Shown here one piece after another: positions 1-18,850 of a stretch of DNA of 64,000 bases. Within the stretch, counting starts at the first letter, position 1, and every line of letters begins with the position of its first letter. The notes below the pieces were generated by a model. The model saw only the letters and a program-made list of their open reading frames with translations, had not been told where the DNA came from and ran no database searches. The stretch is from contig CM057151.1 in the NCBI GenBank assembly GCA_029962745.1, positions 1,677,298 through 1,741,297 on the forward strand. The letters run 5' to 3'. A program made the position numbers and the translations under genes. The stretch comes from Echinometra lucunter (Eukaryota > Echinodermata > Echinoidea > Camarodonta > Echinometridae).

Positions 1-641
1 TAGGCGCAAGAAGAACATGTTATTTACGAAGAATTCCAGAGATATCGCGATCGCAAAATTCGATGTCGTATCGCACCGCTCTGGACCTGGAAAAGTGTTG
101 CAAAAACAGGAGACCTAACTTCGCGCACGCCAGTTTTCAAATGATTAATACAAAATAGAGATCCATAAAAGGTAAGATAATTGCATTACTAAGAAAGCAA
201 AATGCCACTGAATAATTTGATACCACATTTTACTTACAATTTTTATGACATCTTCTCTCGAAAAGAGGAATTCTAGACCCTTGTCGACAAGTCCAGTTTT
301 TGTCAGAACGAACGCAAAACGCTGCCAAATTTGCAGATTTTTCATTCATAATTTCAAAATTCCTTCTCTAATTTCAAAAGGAAAGTAACTTCCAGGGTAA
401 TTTTAGGGTGCTCTTTCCTTTGGTGCTACAAGTTTTTCACAGTCTTTTCTAGTTTTTAAGATATGGCCCTGTGCGCGAAGTTTGGACCCCGCGCGAAGTT
501 AGGTCACTCTGCCATACACAGTATGAGTGGTTGTAACCTAGGGTTGGCTCTCTTCACTCCTCAAACTGAGGAGAGCCGACCCTACCCAAACAATAAGAGG
601 CTAACAAGAAACAATGAACGGGAGACAGAATTTTCGGTCTA

Positions 642-715
642 CATCCAAATACGAGTACGAGAATACATCAGATGGTGGACTGTACTCATCTAATCGTTAG
701 AAGAAGAAGAAATAA
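642..715 (+). mobile_element. Second LINE 3'-tail fragment of the same family
   Basis: GATGGTGGACTGTACT at about 671, followed by TAGAAGAAGAAGAAATAAAG, matches the sequence and purine-rich tail that follow the reverse-transcriptase remnant near 1460-1490. No coding part is recognisable in front of it. It is read as a 5'-truncated LINE copy, judged from this within-window match only. Confidence 0.4.
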
Positions 716-1231
716 AGTATACCCCTAAAACCCAGAATTACCACACAAGCTTAGTGTTTGCAATCAGACAAGACATTAAAGGCATTATACAAACATCAAG
801 CTCGTACAGCTACATCCATCCAGTAGTCACTGACATTCGTAAGCAAGTTTATTCTTAACTTTAGTGTCTCCTGACCAGCAGTAAGGATGTAATTTTTTTC
901 ATCCAACTCCATCTGCTATTGCCAACTTTCACCAGAAAGACTAGTGACAGTAGGATGGGGAGTTGTCAGGGAAAAAAAAAATTTCTCTATGGGGACTATT
1001 TTTCCTACTTCTGTTCATTCCAAATTACATTGAGTATTGAGCCTAATAGGAATTTACGGGGGCTCCTTTGCAACTTATGAGGGCTATTTTTGACATTTTG
1101 GGGGCGAATCGCCATTGGCCTTCCTTTTTTTTTATCTCTGGGGGTTGTGTGTCTGGACGCTTAACAAAAATGAATCCTCATTTGTCTTTTATTTCAACAA
1201 AAACTATTCATTTGATAGCACTACTTGCATA

Positions 1232-1485
1232 GACTCTTGTCTCTCAGAACTCCTTCTTTCCAGACTCTTATCAAGTTATGGAACTCCTTACCGGATGAAC
1301 TAATACTACCTACCTCTTCTAACAGGATGTACAGAGCATCCTGCTTCGTTAAGAGAGGAGCTCTGATTTTTAGCCGCACATAGTACTTAGAAATCTTTTT
1401 ACTATTCATGTACATACACCACACCAGACTTGCCAAATATAGTACGACAATATACACCTGATGGTGGACTGTACTTTATAAGAAG
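1232..1485 (+). mobile_element. Non-LTR retrotransposon (LINE) 3' remnant, end of reverse-transcriptase ORF
   Basis: Read on the plus strand with one frameshift near 1265, the segment resembles the C-terminus of a non-LTR reverse transcriptase: an SFFP-like start, then NSLPDELILPTSSNRM, then ASCFVKRGALIFSRT and a stop near 1380. The pattern [SFFP..(K/R)LWNSLP] is characteristic of RT ORF ends in CR1/jockey-type LINEs (family knowledge). About 75 bases downstream comes GATGGTGGACTGTACT followed by a purine-rich AAGAAGAAGG tail. The same GATGGTGGACTGTACT plus AGAAGAAGAAG tail occurs at 671-712, so two 3' ends of the same family are present. The ORF is broken and inactive. The exact clade cannot be fixed from this short piece. 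Confidence 0.55.
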
Positions 1486-1511
1486 AAGGAATTGGTAATT
1501 TTTTTCTTTAG

Positions 1512-1552
1512 GAAAGACTTCCTTTTGTGACAGCCACCCAAATTTGTTCAGT
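1512..1552. repeat. Solo end of a short inverted-repeat element
   Basis: AAGACTTCCTTTTGTGACAG followed by CCACCCAAATTTG matches both arms of the compact hairpin element at 20199-20291. Only one arm is recognised here, so this is a fragment or a strongly decayed copy. Confidence 0.45.
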
Positions 1553-2204
1553 AAAAATAATGGGGCCCCAAAATTTTTCTGGGGCTTGATTTGCATTGAT
1601 GAGTTAGTTGTCAAAGTCAATCAAGTCAAGATTCATAACTGGTTATACTACATGTATACAGTAAGTAAGTAGTGTAATTTACTTTTCATTCTTTTTGTCT
1701 GTATTGGTCATGACTCTCCTTTCTTCCATTTTTCTATTTTCTATTTTAAAAAAAAAATTATACTATTCTCATGTAAGTTGACAACTTGACAAACTTTACT
1801 CTTCTAAATTGATACTGCTGACTAGTTGTTTTACACTTTATCCTTCTGGCTGTCCATAGGTGCTTATTCAGTGGTATTTCTTGGTTTCTTTAATACTTTG
1901 CATTTTTTTGTGTAAAAAATTAAAAATTAAAAAAAATAATAAATATAAAAATAGATGTCATATGTACATGTACAATGTATAGTTCACTCATATGGTGGGG
2001 TAGGGGTCAAAATAAACTTGATCATGAGGAAAGTTTCCAACTTTATTTTGTAGGAATTCCTAAAGGACTCATATTCATAATTTTGTTCCCTGATTTGTTA
2101 GCTGTTAGCTCTTCATTTATTTTCAAGAAAGCCTGAAATTTATTTCACTTTTCTTTGCTGCAGTAATTGATTTTCTTTTCCTTTTTGTGGTTACCTTTAT
2201 ACAG

Positions 2205-2521
2205 AGTCTTTAGTCATCAAGAAAAGTAAACCATTCAAAGTCGGGCCTTCATCAGGTATAGTATTGTTATTTCCTCTCATTCATGCAGACAATAATGTTG
2301 CTTTCTTTTTTTGTTAAATTCTTTCTTAATCTAAAAAAATTATGCTGGTTTGGTTTGTTTGGAATACTATTTTAACCTACAGTATCCAAAGGGACAAAGA
2401 ATTATAATAATGATAATAGTATTAGTTATAATAGTACATGTAATACTAGTACTTAATAAGAATGATAATAATAACAGTAATAACTAATGATATTGATGAT
2501 AATGATGATAATCACAATGAA

Positions 2522-2565
<44 letters not shown>

Positions 2566-4154
2566 AATAGTAATAATGATAATAATATGTCTTCTTTACC
2601 CAGGGTAGCCTCTTCAGTACTAATACTTTGTACTGTTCTCCCAGAGGACCCTGCAATCAATATTAGTTACCCCAGCTGTAGCACAGCAACTGTAGCGGTC
2701 AGTGCATTCAAGGAATAATTGCTACCACTACTAGGTACCCATTCACTGCATCTAGCCTAGGTCGAGTGTGGCAAAAGCACATTAATGTCCTGCCAAATTA
2801 TGGTAACTTCCATGGAAACCTTGAATTTGATTTGCTGTTGAGCATTGTTACCATGGTAGTTACCATTGATGGCAGAGTTACCATTAATGGTAAACATAGT
2901 TTGAAATTCTTGAGCATTTTGTTTGAGCATTTTGTTTGGGTTTTTTGTTTGGTTTTTTGTTTTTGTTGTTGTTAAAGTTTAAGAGATTTATATACCAAAG
3001 ATGCACCATCAAGAATTGTTGGTTTTCTGAGCAGTTGATCATAAACTTTGCACTTTTAATTCACTTTGCAGTACTAGACAGAGTGAAGTCTTTCTTGCCA
3101 CAAATGGAGGAGGCCAATAAACAGCTGGATAAGAAGATTGCAGAGGGTTCCACAGTGGATCTAGATATTGAAAATGTTGATGATTGTGAAGGACCCATCA
3201 TTGAAATGGTAAATACTAACTCTGAACAAATATTATGAGAAATTATTATGAGAAATAATTATGATTAAATAAGAGGTGATTATTCACTAAATCATGATAA
3301 AAAAATATGCAGTTTTTTAATTACTCTGATCACAAATTGTGATGCCTATATATGCCTTTTAATAGAAAGAAAGGAAAAATGTAAAATATATGAGGGAACC
3401 AGGCAAAATGAAATCTCTTTTACAATCGACATAATTACTGACAATCATAGACAAGCAATCTGTGGTTCAACCTTAAATGTGAGGAATTAAGGTTATGAAT
3501 TGGATAATAGCACATTGTCCATTTTGGAAACTTAGAGAAGGGGAATGGTGATCGATGAAAGAGAATGATGTGTAGTATTGTACGGTGAAATACTTGCAAC
3601 AGTCTAGAGAATCAAGACTACAAGATTTGAGTCAAAGTAAACTAAGTTGATTTTTTTTTTTTTTATTGTTGCCAGTAGGTGGTACCATTGATGCTCACTT
3701 GTGAATTACATCCTTGCTATAAGAAAGTGACCCATAAATGGTTAGGTGGTACATTATATTCTGAAGATGATACAGGTGTTTTTCAAATGCTTATCTTTCT
3801 TTTAACCTATCCAGAATCTATCCTTGTGTGCACATGATGGAAGTTAAGAGAATGATGATGATACAGGTGTCTTTCAAATGCTTGTCTCTCTTTTTACCTA
3901 TCCAGAACCTAGCTTTGTGTTCACGTGATGGAAGTTCAGAGAGTGATGAGGAGAGTGAAGAAGATGAGTATGACAGTGGAGAAGACAACCCAGGAGGATC
4001 CAACTGTGATGAGTCAGACTTAGGAGATGCTACCCTCTCTAAACTCAAGCTTCCTGGAAGGGAAAAGAAGCATAGAGATGGGAGGACATTGATTGAGGTG
4101 TTACCAGGAGAGGTTTCGGATGGTTCTGGTGGTAATGAAGGGGATAAAACCTAA
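2205..4154 (+). CDS. NOPCHAP1: NOPCHAP1 (C12orf45-like) snoRNP-assembly co-chaperone, 3' three exons
   Basis: Three exons join in phase with GT-AG borders: 2205-2255, 3072-3208 and 3906-4154, ending at a TAA. About 144 residues are visible. The diagnostic block is VLDRVKSFLPQMEEANKQL, then LDIENVDD and GPIIEMNLAL. It aligns by memory with the conserved DUF4598 core of human C12orf45 (a leucine-rich DQV..FLPQM..AN helix followed by an 'IENI' strand). An acidic Ser/Asp/Glu stretch (SSESDEESEEDEYDSGED) and a KLPG...IEVL tail follow, as in the family. Family knowledge: NOPCHAP1 bridges NOP58 to RUVBL1/2 of the R2TP/PAQosome machinery during box C/D snoRNP assembly in the nucleus. The N-terminal exon is missing. 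The last intron contains a 91-bp duplication of its own 3' splice site (separate entry), with the downstream copy the coding one. Recognition rests on motif recall, not on a search. Confidence 0.85.
2521..2565. repeat. (ATG)n trinucleotide microsatellite
   Basis: About 14 consecutive ATG/GAT units lie in NOPCHAP1 intron sequence, flanked by AT-rich ATAATG-type degenerate repeats from about 2402 to 2588. On the minus strand it would read as poly-histidine, which is not evidence of coding. Confidence 0.95.
2596..2795 (-). mobile_element. tRNA-derived SINE body fragment in a NOPCHAP1 intron
   Basis: Read on the minus strand, the segment has GGACATTAATG, then CCACACTCGACCTAGG, then a long body ending in GGCTACCCTGGGTAAA. 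The first part corresponds to the SINE at 38974-39352 just after its tRNA-like head (GACATTAATCTACACTGAAC, then CACCCAGG). The tRNA head itself is absent, so this copy is truncated. Its position between exons 2205-2255 and 3072-3208 shows a harmless intronic insertion. Confidence 0.6.
3765..3950 (+). repeat. 91-bp tandem duplication covering a NOPCHAP1 3' splice site
   Basis: The block starting GATGATACAGGTGT near 3766 recurs 91 bases later. Both copies carry the T-rich tract, ACCTATCCAG, then the beginning of the exon: AATCTATCCTTGTGTGCAC in copy 1 and AACCTAGCTTTGTGTTCAC in copy 2. Copy 2 is the true acceptor (exon begins 3906). In copy 1 the same reading frame meets TAA after ten codons, so use of its acceptor would truncate the protein. 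The duplicated exon start has diverged at several sites, so the event is not very recent. Confidence 0.85.
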
Positions 4155-4658
4155 GACTCTACAAATCAAATGCTGATGCTCAAACTTACCAGCAAGAGGA
4201 GAGAATGCTGGCTGAATAGGCATTGGGTTTAATACCTGTGTGTTACCAAGCTTCAAATCATGCTTCAGAAATGCATTCTCATTAGACAAGTTCTAGATGG
4301 TTCCCATTTTCAGGTATATCCCAGTACAGTTGTTCTGTGGGTTCATTCTTCACAATTCATGACCCTTTTCTGCCTTGCAGGAAAGAAAACAATCTCTTGG
4401 TCCAAACATATTCAAACCAGGCTTGATATGTGGGCATGACTTGATGCCAACAGCATTGGAAGGAGTGATGCATAGGCACAGATTCCTCCTATACTATCGG
4501 AGGATGAAGATATATCTTTGTTGTAGGTTGCTCCATCTTAAAATTTAAAATACACGGCTTTCTGAAAGCAAATATCATACTGAAGGAAAAAAAGGTTGAG
4601 AATATTGTCTATACTTATGATTTCTCTTACTTTGAATGTACAAAATGTACTCCCAAAA
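4155..4658. other. NOPCHAP1 3'UTR and intergenic DNA
   Basis: Sequence follows the stop codon with no convincing coding potential and no clear AATAAA in the first 500 bases. It probably includes the 3'UTR. Nothing else was recognised before the hAT-like element begins at 4659. Confidence 0.4.
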
Positions 4659-5597
4659 CAGGGGTAGTGCTACAGGGAGGGCAAATGCCCCCCCCCCCCC
4701 CCCAAATGATTTTTCAAGTTATTAAAAAAAAAAGAGGAAGAAGAAGAGAGTGGGGAAAGAGAGGCCTGGAGCTTGTAACTAGGTTCCAAAAGAAACAACA
4801 CTTTTTTCAGAGCAATGCTCACTAAAATCTACTGCATCAAAATTAATCATATGTAGACACAGATAGGCTACAGCTTCTCTTTATGGTGCACATCTGAAAT
4901 TTTTTAATGATCAGTTTTGGGATAAAGGAGAAAAATCTGATGAAATTGCTTAAGGTCACTTTTTAAAAATCACAGAAATTGCTCGCTGAGAACCTCTGTG
5001 AAAGGCTGCCTGTTCAGGGGACCGTTTCATGAAAGTTGTCAGCTCTGATAAGTTGTCAGACTCTGACAGTTTAGTTACCATAGTAACAGTCAGTACACAG
5101 TGCTTCTCAGCCAATCAAAACCAAGGATTTTACTGAACTTGTCAGAGTCTGACAGCTTGTCAGAACTGACAACTTTCACGAAAAGGTGCCCAGAATATTT
5201 CAAAGCTATTCATTCAATTTCAAAGGCGGGTTATTGTTACTGCTGTACTGCCCATTGTCCATACCGAGCTCCATGCCTGGGAGGCAGGCAATTTTTGTGA
5301 TTTTGAAAAGTTACCTCTTGCTATTTCACCTTATTTCATTCTTATTTGACTCAACAAAACGTAAAAATTTTTAGATGTGCCTGCTAAGGAGTATTTTAGC
5401 TAATCTATACCCAATCATGATTCATTTAAATGCTTTGGATTTTAATGTGTGACACTCTGAAGAAGTGATAAGTTTCTTTTGACGCTCAGTTTGTATAATA
5501 CCCCTATTCATTTAAAACGTCAATAAATTCAACCATGGGTCATCTCCCCCCCCCCCCCCCCCCCCATCAAAATATCCTGGCACTGCCCCTGTCCCTG
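4659..5597. mobile_element. hAT-like non-autonomous element with 8-bp target duplication
   Basis: The ends are CAGGGGTAGTGC on the left and GCACTGCCCCTG followed by TCCCTG on the right. The element is flanked by the perfect 8-bp duplication TCCCAAAA at 4651-4658 and 5598-5605. The CAGGG tips and 8-bp target site are typical of hAT elements (family knowledge). C-tracts occur just inside both ends (about 4690-4704 and 5548-5566). No transposase is recognised. A second short element (5017-5193) sits inside it. Confidence 0.75.
5017..5193. mobile_element. Short palindromic MITE, 'GGGCC-TTTCATGAAA' type
   Basis: The left arm GGGGACCGTTTCATGAAAGT continues into TTGTCAGCTCTGATAAGTTG. The right arm is its imperfect reverse complement, ending GACAACTTTCACGAAAAGGT then GCCC. 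The middle has CCAATCAAAACCAAGGATTT. The same architecture (GGGCC-like tip, TTTCATAAA, then an AATCAGATGCAAGGATTT core) occurs at 34722-34868, and a third related tip pair at 53967-54107. No clear target duplication was found. The copy is nested in the hAT-like element. Confidence 0.7.
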
Positions 5598-6191
5598 TCC
5601 CAAAACATAGGAATATTGAAGATTATGATTGCCAAATTCATGTAGTCTTCTTAAAATTATTTTTGTGCCAGTTTTCATTTTAGACATTGCATGCATGTAT
5701 AAAGTGTACTATATATTTATCATTGGTAAATAAATGCTGCTACAACTTCTACAAGTATTTTGAAAGTATGCAAAAATTAATGTTATCATATTTTGTGTGT
5801 AATACTGGGTGTTTTAAAAAATAAAAGAAAAAGGATACCCAATTTTTAAAAAATTCCTGTAGACTATGTATTTACCGTTATTGAATTTCATATCATGCCT
5901 ACGTTTTGCAAGAAAGTGAACCACCTGGGATTCTACACAAAATATTGAAAGCAGTGGTATTCAGTGATGCACGACCCTGGAAACCTAAACAAGTTAACAT
6001 TAGAAAGCAGGACTTACTCTTTCATACGACATGAAATTTAATACATGCAACAGTAAATAAGTAACCCATTCATAGGAATGTATCAAAGTTTGGTTCCCCT
6101 TTTTCATCATGCAGTAGATATGATAGTGCAGAGACCGAAATTAACCGTAATAAAAGTGGTATAAAGAGAGGTATACAGTGGAAAATCACTA

Positions 6192-6359
6192 CAGTGGAAC
6201 CTGCTTATAAAGAACACTGTAATAACAAACTCTCGTTATAACAAGGTAATTTTGCCAGTCCCACTTCTTTGTATTGTTTTTTAGCCCTGATATAAGGTTG
6301 CGATATAAAGAGACCATTTCCTTGATCAGGGGGAGTTTGCTATAACGAGGTTTGCCTGT
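6192..6359. mobile_element. pogo/Tigger-like MITE with TA target site
   Basis: The left end CAGTGGAACCTGCTTATAA and the reverse complement of the right end, CAGGCAAACCTCGTTATAG, form imperfect inverted repeats. The element is flanked by TA on each side (CTA|CAGTGG and GCCTG|TATAA). Tips beginning CAGTGGAACCTC with TA targets are typical of pogo/Tigger elements (family knowledge). At about 168 bp it is non-autonomous. Confidence 0.65.
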
Positions 6360-6511
6360 ATAACGTTGACCTTGGGACCATGAAAATCAAAATTGTTATA
6401 TCAGAAATCTCTCAAAATCAGAGTAATAAAACAAAAGTACATAAAAGACCAGAGATGGGACCAGCAAAATCACAATTATCCTGGTACATGCACTTTATTA
6501 TATCAGGTTTG

Positions 6512-6539
6512 CACACACACACACACACACACACACACA
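6512..6539. repeat. (CA)n microsatellite
   Basis: About 13 uninterrupted CA dinucleotides lie in intergenic DNA. Confidence 0.95.
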
Positions 6540-7143
6540 GCCAACAGCCCTGTAGCCTGATGCGCAGGATGGTGGGCCTTCTGGCTAGTTTTCTAAAGGT
6601 TCACTTGACCATTGGTTTCCTAGGTTATTGATCAACTGGGGTATACTGGTACACAGATAGAGAGAGGAAAGTAAAGTAAAAGGGGATAAATGGATAAGAG
6701 GTGCAATGTATACAGTATTCACTAGAAGATTTCTGAATCTGCAGTGAGAGAGAGAGGAAGAGATAATTAAGCAGAAAGACAGAGAAAAGGGAAGAGCAAG
6801 AATGACTGACAATCGATACCATCAGTCAAGTGTAAAGAACTATAAGAACAGAGACAGAGAGAGAGAGAGAGAGATGTCAGTAGAAAGAAGCAAAGAAAAG
6901 GAAAAAGTTTTATGAAGGTAATCGTAACAGGAATAGGGCAAACATGCACATGTAATGGGTGTGAAAAAATCATGATTTCCAACAGCTTAATACATGTACA
7001 TACAGTAAAAAACTTAGATAAGATAGAAATTTGCACACTGTCACACTGAAACAAGTTATACACTGTATATATCTGGTTAAAATTTGATTTATTTCTTCCG
7101 AAAGTATTAATCAAATCCTGGTATTTGTGTTTCCAAATTACAC

Positions 7144-7936
7144 TATAGACCAATTTCACAACGCAAGAGGGCAGCAGACTGGTCGACACAGTTCGACATA
7201 ATGCGGTGGGCGCTCCAACTTTTATAGTACACAAGTCAATAGCGCGTTATGTACATTCGTTCGATTTTTTGTCTATTTTGACCAGTATATGCAGATTTAT
7301 TTTGATATTTGCAATGAGAAATTATCATGGAAGTTCAGGTCGCAGCTGTGCGGTGCTCAAAAGCCACAAGAATTAGAGAAAGTTCAAAAATTGGAAGCTA
7401 ACTGAGTGCGAAATTCACTCGCTTTTGATTCATGAAGCCTGTTTATGTAAGAAGCCGTACTCCCTACACAGGTTTCCCTAAGCAATGTGAAAGAATTCGT
7501 CGCCAGTGGGTAAAAACATCAACAGAAAGGACTTTAAAGTCAAGAAACATTATCATTATGTACTTTGGCGTAAAATCTAATGAGTGAAAACATGACTTTG
7601 TAAACAGGGTAAGATTAAGGGCTCCCGTGTACTACGGCTTCTATGCTGCAATCGAACTTTTCCTGACAAAACTAAGTTGAAAAACCATCGAAAGTACAAA
7701 AATACATCATACCTTCATCCGTCAGATATGACCATTGTCTTACCTCATCTACCCATGTATCCATGCTTTATTTTATTGATCTAGAATGAAGTAAATGGAA
7801 CAATATCGGGGCATATCTCGTATCTTACATTCATTTTGTACACAGAGCCAATCGCGGTCAGCGCGCTTGCCCACCGCAGCAATGGCGTCGCCGATAGAGG
7901 GCCAAATACATAAACCGGAGGTGAAATTGGTCTATA
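7144..7936. mobile_element. Non-autonomous inverted-repeat element, TA-flanked
   Basis: Left end TATAGACCAATTTCAC and right end GTGAAATTGGTCTATA are perfect inverted repeats. Another complementary pair just inside (GCGGTGGGCGC near 7202; GCGCTTGCCCACCGC near 7862) extends the arms. TA at both outer borders fits a TA-targeting (Tc1/mariner-like) element. No transposase ORF is recognised in the 0.8 kb interior. It lies in intergenic DNA downstream of both NOPCHAP1 and TRMU. Confidence 0.65.
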
Positions 7937-9364
7937 CTTCAACTCCCAGTGCAGCTGAATATACATGTATTTTGCATAGTAACTGCACTATACAAATTTA
8001 TGATTATTATTATTATAATACCTACTCTTTCCAATCTTGCTCAGCCATTCTACATTTACATGCATTATTGATGAAGAAAATATTTTGAATCGAACATCTG
8101 AACATAAAGTCTCTATGGTGTCTCTATGGTGAAAAGGCTATTTACTTTGTTCAAATGTAAGTGAAAAGTACATAATACATGTATAAAAATGAAATATTTG
8201 GTTCTTCAAATTGTGGTTATGGCACAAAGGCGATATATTTCATTCAGTTAGGATCACACAATATTTCTCAAAACCAACCTACATGTACCACTATGAAATA
8301 GTACACTGTATCCTTGAAATTTATTACTTCTGAAAAATCAAAATTGATGAGTTTGAACAACAAATTGTAATCCCATAATATCAAGAACACAATGATTGTT
8401 TACGTTTCTCAAATATCGATTTTTCTTGGACTCTTAGTGAGAGATCAAAGGACAAACATTGTACAGAGGACACCGACAGTGTATGAACTCGGGTTTTTAA
8501 AAGAGAAATGCACATCACGTCTGTTCTATTATAATCTTCATATACCAATACAGTACAGGTATTACCAAAAAGCTTTTCAGATACAGAGTTCAAGACTCTG
8601 TATATGAAAAGACTCTGTACATGTTTCATCCACAGGATATTGCACCACACAACATAATCATGATGTGAAATGGATATAGCACATTCTGAGGCATGGTTTT
8701 TTTTAATTAAAATTATACAGTTTATAAAATTATAAAATATACAATATTTGGTAAGAAGGATATGACATTGTGAGAATGTACAAGCAAACGCTGCCCTATA
8801 AATCAAAACAACATAATCAACTGCTCTCTTTCTATTCCAATGCAGTCCACCCCTGACAAGGATTGGGCAGTGAACAATCAAAGGCAGATGTCAAAAGAAT
8901 ATTCCTTCCACAGAAGTGTCTTGTTCCTAACCAATGGGACTTCCATTCTCTTCTCTGGTATTTCTTCTGGTCCATCTCATAATAGAGTAATTAATGGTCC
9001 TTACATCGTGGTATCATCATGTTCCTAACCATTCTTTCTTCACTCTAATATTTCTTCCAGTTCATCTCTTAGACTAATGGTTCCCGTTTCATGGTATCAA
9101 TCATCATGTTCCTAACCATTCTTTCTTCACTCTAATATTTCTTCCAGTTCATCTCTTAGACTAATGGTTCCTGTTTCATGGTATCACTCATCATGTTCCT
9201 AACCATTCTTTCTTCACTCTAATATTTCTTCCAGTTCATCTCTTAGACTAATGGTTCCCGTTTCATGGTATCAATCATCATGTTCCTAACCATTCTTTCT
9301 TCACTCTAATATTTCTTCCAGTTCATCTCTTAGAGTAAAGATTCCTGTGCCATGGTATTAATCA

Positions 9365-16757
<7,393 letters not shown>

Positions 16758-17910
16758 AACGCCCGTCCATCTGATTACGTAATACTGCAAAGTTCTGCAA
16801 GTGCATGTGGTCGGCCCAGCCCCATATCTACAATTTCACGTTAGTAGTAAGAAGACATAAATCATAATCAATTATTAATTGTTAGATGAAAACAAAACTA
16901 CTTCAATAAATTAATTACACTTCTTCTATTTATGATTACGGAAACATGTTCTACATAGCTGGAATGTACTAATTCAAATATCAATACTACTGAGGAAGAA
17001 AAAAAAAAAGAAAAAGGAGAAAAAAAACTTACCAAGTACTGCTGATCATGAATTGTTGACATAAATTTTTAACCATAGGATGTTATAGGACTGATCACTC
17101 ATAGTCTTGATAAGATAACCCTTGAACATAGAAATAAAATCTATACTCGTCCCTGGGGTACGTGTTCCATCATTAATTTTCATTATATCCCCAATGCCAT
17201 CAGGAAATCACACTAAAGACATTAAAAAATTGAGACCGCACTGGCCTTGGCTTACCCCCAGGCTAATTTTTATTTGACTTAAACAATTTCTTAAAATTTG
17301 CTTTTGCACATTGGTTTCTATTTTTTCTTTTGCATCATATTTCAACTTTTATTGTCAATTGATATTTTCATAAAACAGAATGAAATAAAATCTACAGATT
17401 TGAAAATTTGAAGAAAAAAAGTTCATGAAGTGCTATGGGCAGAAGCACATAAATTATTCAGATCATCAGCATACATAATAGGCACTGGTGAGACAAGTGG
17501 CAGCTACAGGATCTATATTCTCTTCACATAATGAAAATTATGAGTTTTATAGCACACAAAATTCAAAAGTCAGAACTAGCTTGAGGGTGTGCACATGCAA
17601 TTCACTGTGAATTGATTTAAGGCAGGGGTTCTCTCGCATCACCAATATGTGTTTATAGTTGGTGGGCTATAATGTTCAGCTTAGGTTGGCTCCAAATTTT
17701 GAAGCCAAGGGCCTTTTTCTTCCCCCTTTTTTTTTTGCTTGTCAGCAAATTTTTCAGGTAAAACAGACACCTAAAAAAGCTGATCGCCCCTTCCCCCTTT
17801 TGAAAAATTATGGAGCCGCCTCTTAAAGACAGAACGTTTGATCCGCATTTGATCACAAACTGTAATTATGGTGCATGCACATGTTGAGGAGTGGGAGGAC
17901 ATATCCATAC

Positions 17911-18161
17911 AGGGCCGTACGCAGAAATTATTTCCTGGGTGGGCAAGAATACGTAAAAATTTTCTAAGAAACATAAAAGCGAGAGAGCGAAGCAACAGAG
18001 TTTCTCACGAGGGCACTTTAATTTGGATTTTTAAAATTGAAATTTGATGGATCTGGAGCACACTTTGAGTGGAATTTTGGAATTTTTTCAGTAAAAAAAA
18101 TTAAGGCTTTAAAATTTCGGGGGCAACTCCCACCCCCCCCCCCTGCATACGACCATGGCCC
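17911..18161. mobile_element. Inverted-repeat element with GGGCC..CGTACGCAG-type tips
   Basis: The left AGGGCCGTACGCAG and the reverse complement of the right end, GGGGCCATGGTCGTATGCAG, are imperfect inverted repeats about 250 bp apart. An internal GAGAGAGCGAAGCAACAGAG motif and a C-tract are typical of the class seen again at 59552-60843. CCATAC occurs at both borders and may be a target duplication, but this is uncertain. Confidence 0.5.
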
Positions 18162-18317
18162 CATACCATATCATGTCCTCAGCCCTCAAGATCTGCTGAA
18201 TAAAATGAATCAACAACGGGGCACAAAATAAGAATGCTGTAACAAGCAACAATAACACAACAACTAAACTTTTTTTTTTCTTTTAGATTTTTAGATGGAC
18301 GATATACAATTCTGAAT

Positions 18318-18850
18318 CCCGGGGGGGGGGGGGGTACTCGACCCCAAAAGTGGTAGGTATGTGCCGCGGGCGAGGCAAAAAACGGGGACTTTGGAACGGG
18401 CTTATTGCGAAAAGGAGGGTCTTCGGAACGGGCTTCGGAACTACAAATGTCACTTGTGAAAACGGGGGTCTTCGGAACGGTTCGCCTGCGTGTGAGTGCG
18501 TATGTATCCCTATGGAACGGGCGTACGTGCATGCAGCTCGCCAGAGGCGATGGTCGGACAGCGCTCTGCGGGCCGCTTTTCACCAAAAATGCAGCTCATT
18601 GTAGCGGATCAATGCGGCCGGAACGACGTAACGAAAAATATGCGAAGCTTTGGAACGGATTTCTTTCTTCTTTTTTCTCGATAAGAAGAAAATGCTATGC
18701 TTTGGAACGGCTTTCTTTGTTCTTTTTCTCAATAAGATAAAAATGCTATGCTTTGGAACGGAAATTTGAGTGTAAAAATGGGGGTCTTCTCCGCGGCACA
18801 TACCCACCACGCATTATATACTGAGTGCCCCCCCCCCCCCCCCCCCCGGG
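18318..18850. mobile_element. Poly-G-tipped inverted-repeat element, 8-bp target duplication
   Basis: The element begins CCC then 14 G and ends with about 20 C then GGG, so the tips are inverted CCCGGGGG tracts. The arms continue GGTAGGTATGTGCCGCGG on the left and, reversed, GGTGGGTATGTGCCGCGG on the right. It is flanked by TTCTGAAT (18310-18317) and TTCTGACT (18851-18858), a 7/8 matching direct repeat. The interior is a degenerate array around TTTGGAACGGG / TCTTCGGAACGGG units on one strand. No transposase is recognised. Compare 19656-20194. Confidence 0.75.

Larger units (their letters stand above)
1..2204. other. Upstream region with decayed repeats; missing 5' exon(s) of NOPCHAP1 not found
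   Basis: No complete gene is visible here. The first 130 bases are CpG-rich and share an inverted 14-15 base motif (CTAACTTCGCGC near 115; GCGCGAAGTTAG near 491) with a segment near 490, so this is probably repeat-derived. A small stem-loop lies at 541-582 (GGGTTGGCTCTC pairing with GAGAGCCGACCC). A LINE remnant and a piece of a short inverted-repeat element are listed separately. The NOPCHAP1 exon at 2205 begins in mid-codon, so at least one coding exon lies further 5', either unrecognised here or outside the window. Confidence 0.5.
5606..7143. other. Intergenic AT-rich DNA
   Basis: No gene is supported. Contents are a pogo-like MITE at 6192-6359, a (CA)n run at 6512-6539, and a (GA)n run at about 6853-6873. 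Open frames here are short and follow simple sequence. Confidence 0.5.

Noticed and set aside
1..126. Open frame reading into the window (AQEEHVIYEEF...)
   Set aside because: No family was recognised, and the inverted relation of its end to a segment near 490 suggests a repeat.
2453..2656. Minus-strand ORF with a long poly-histidine run
   Set aside because: It is the translation of the (ATG)n microsatellite and SINE body in a NOPCHAP1 intron; no family match.
6767..7234. 155-aa minus-strand ORF rich in Leu/Ser
   Set aside because: It spans a (GA)n microsatellite and the tip of an inverted-repeat element; no domain was recognised.
8381..8881. 166-aa minus-strand ORF
   Set aside because: No recognisable domain, AT-rich low-complexity codons, lies beyond the TRMU 3' end. 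Length alone is not enough.
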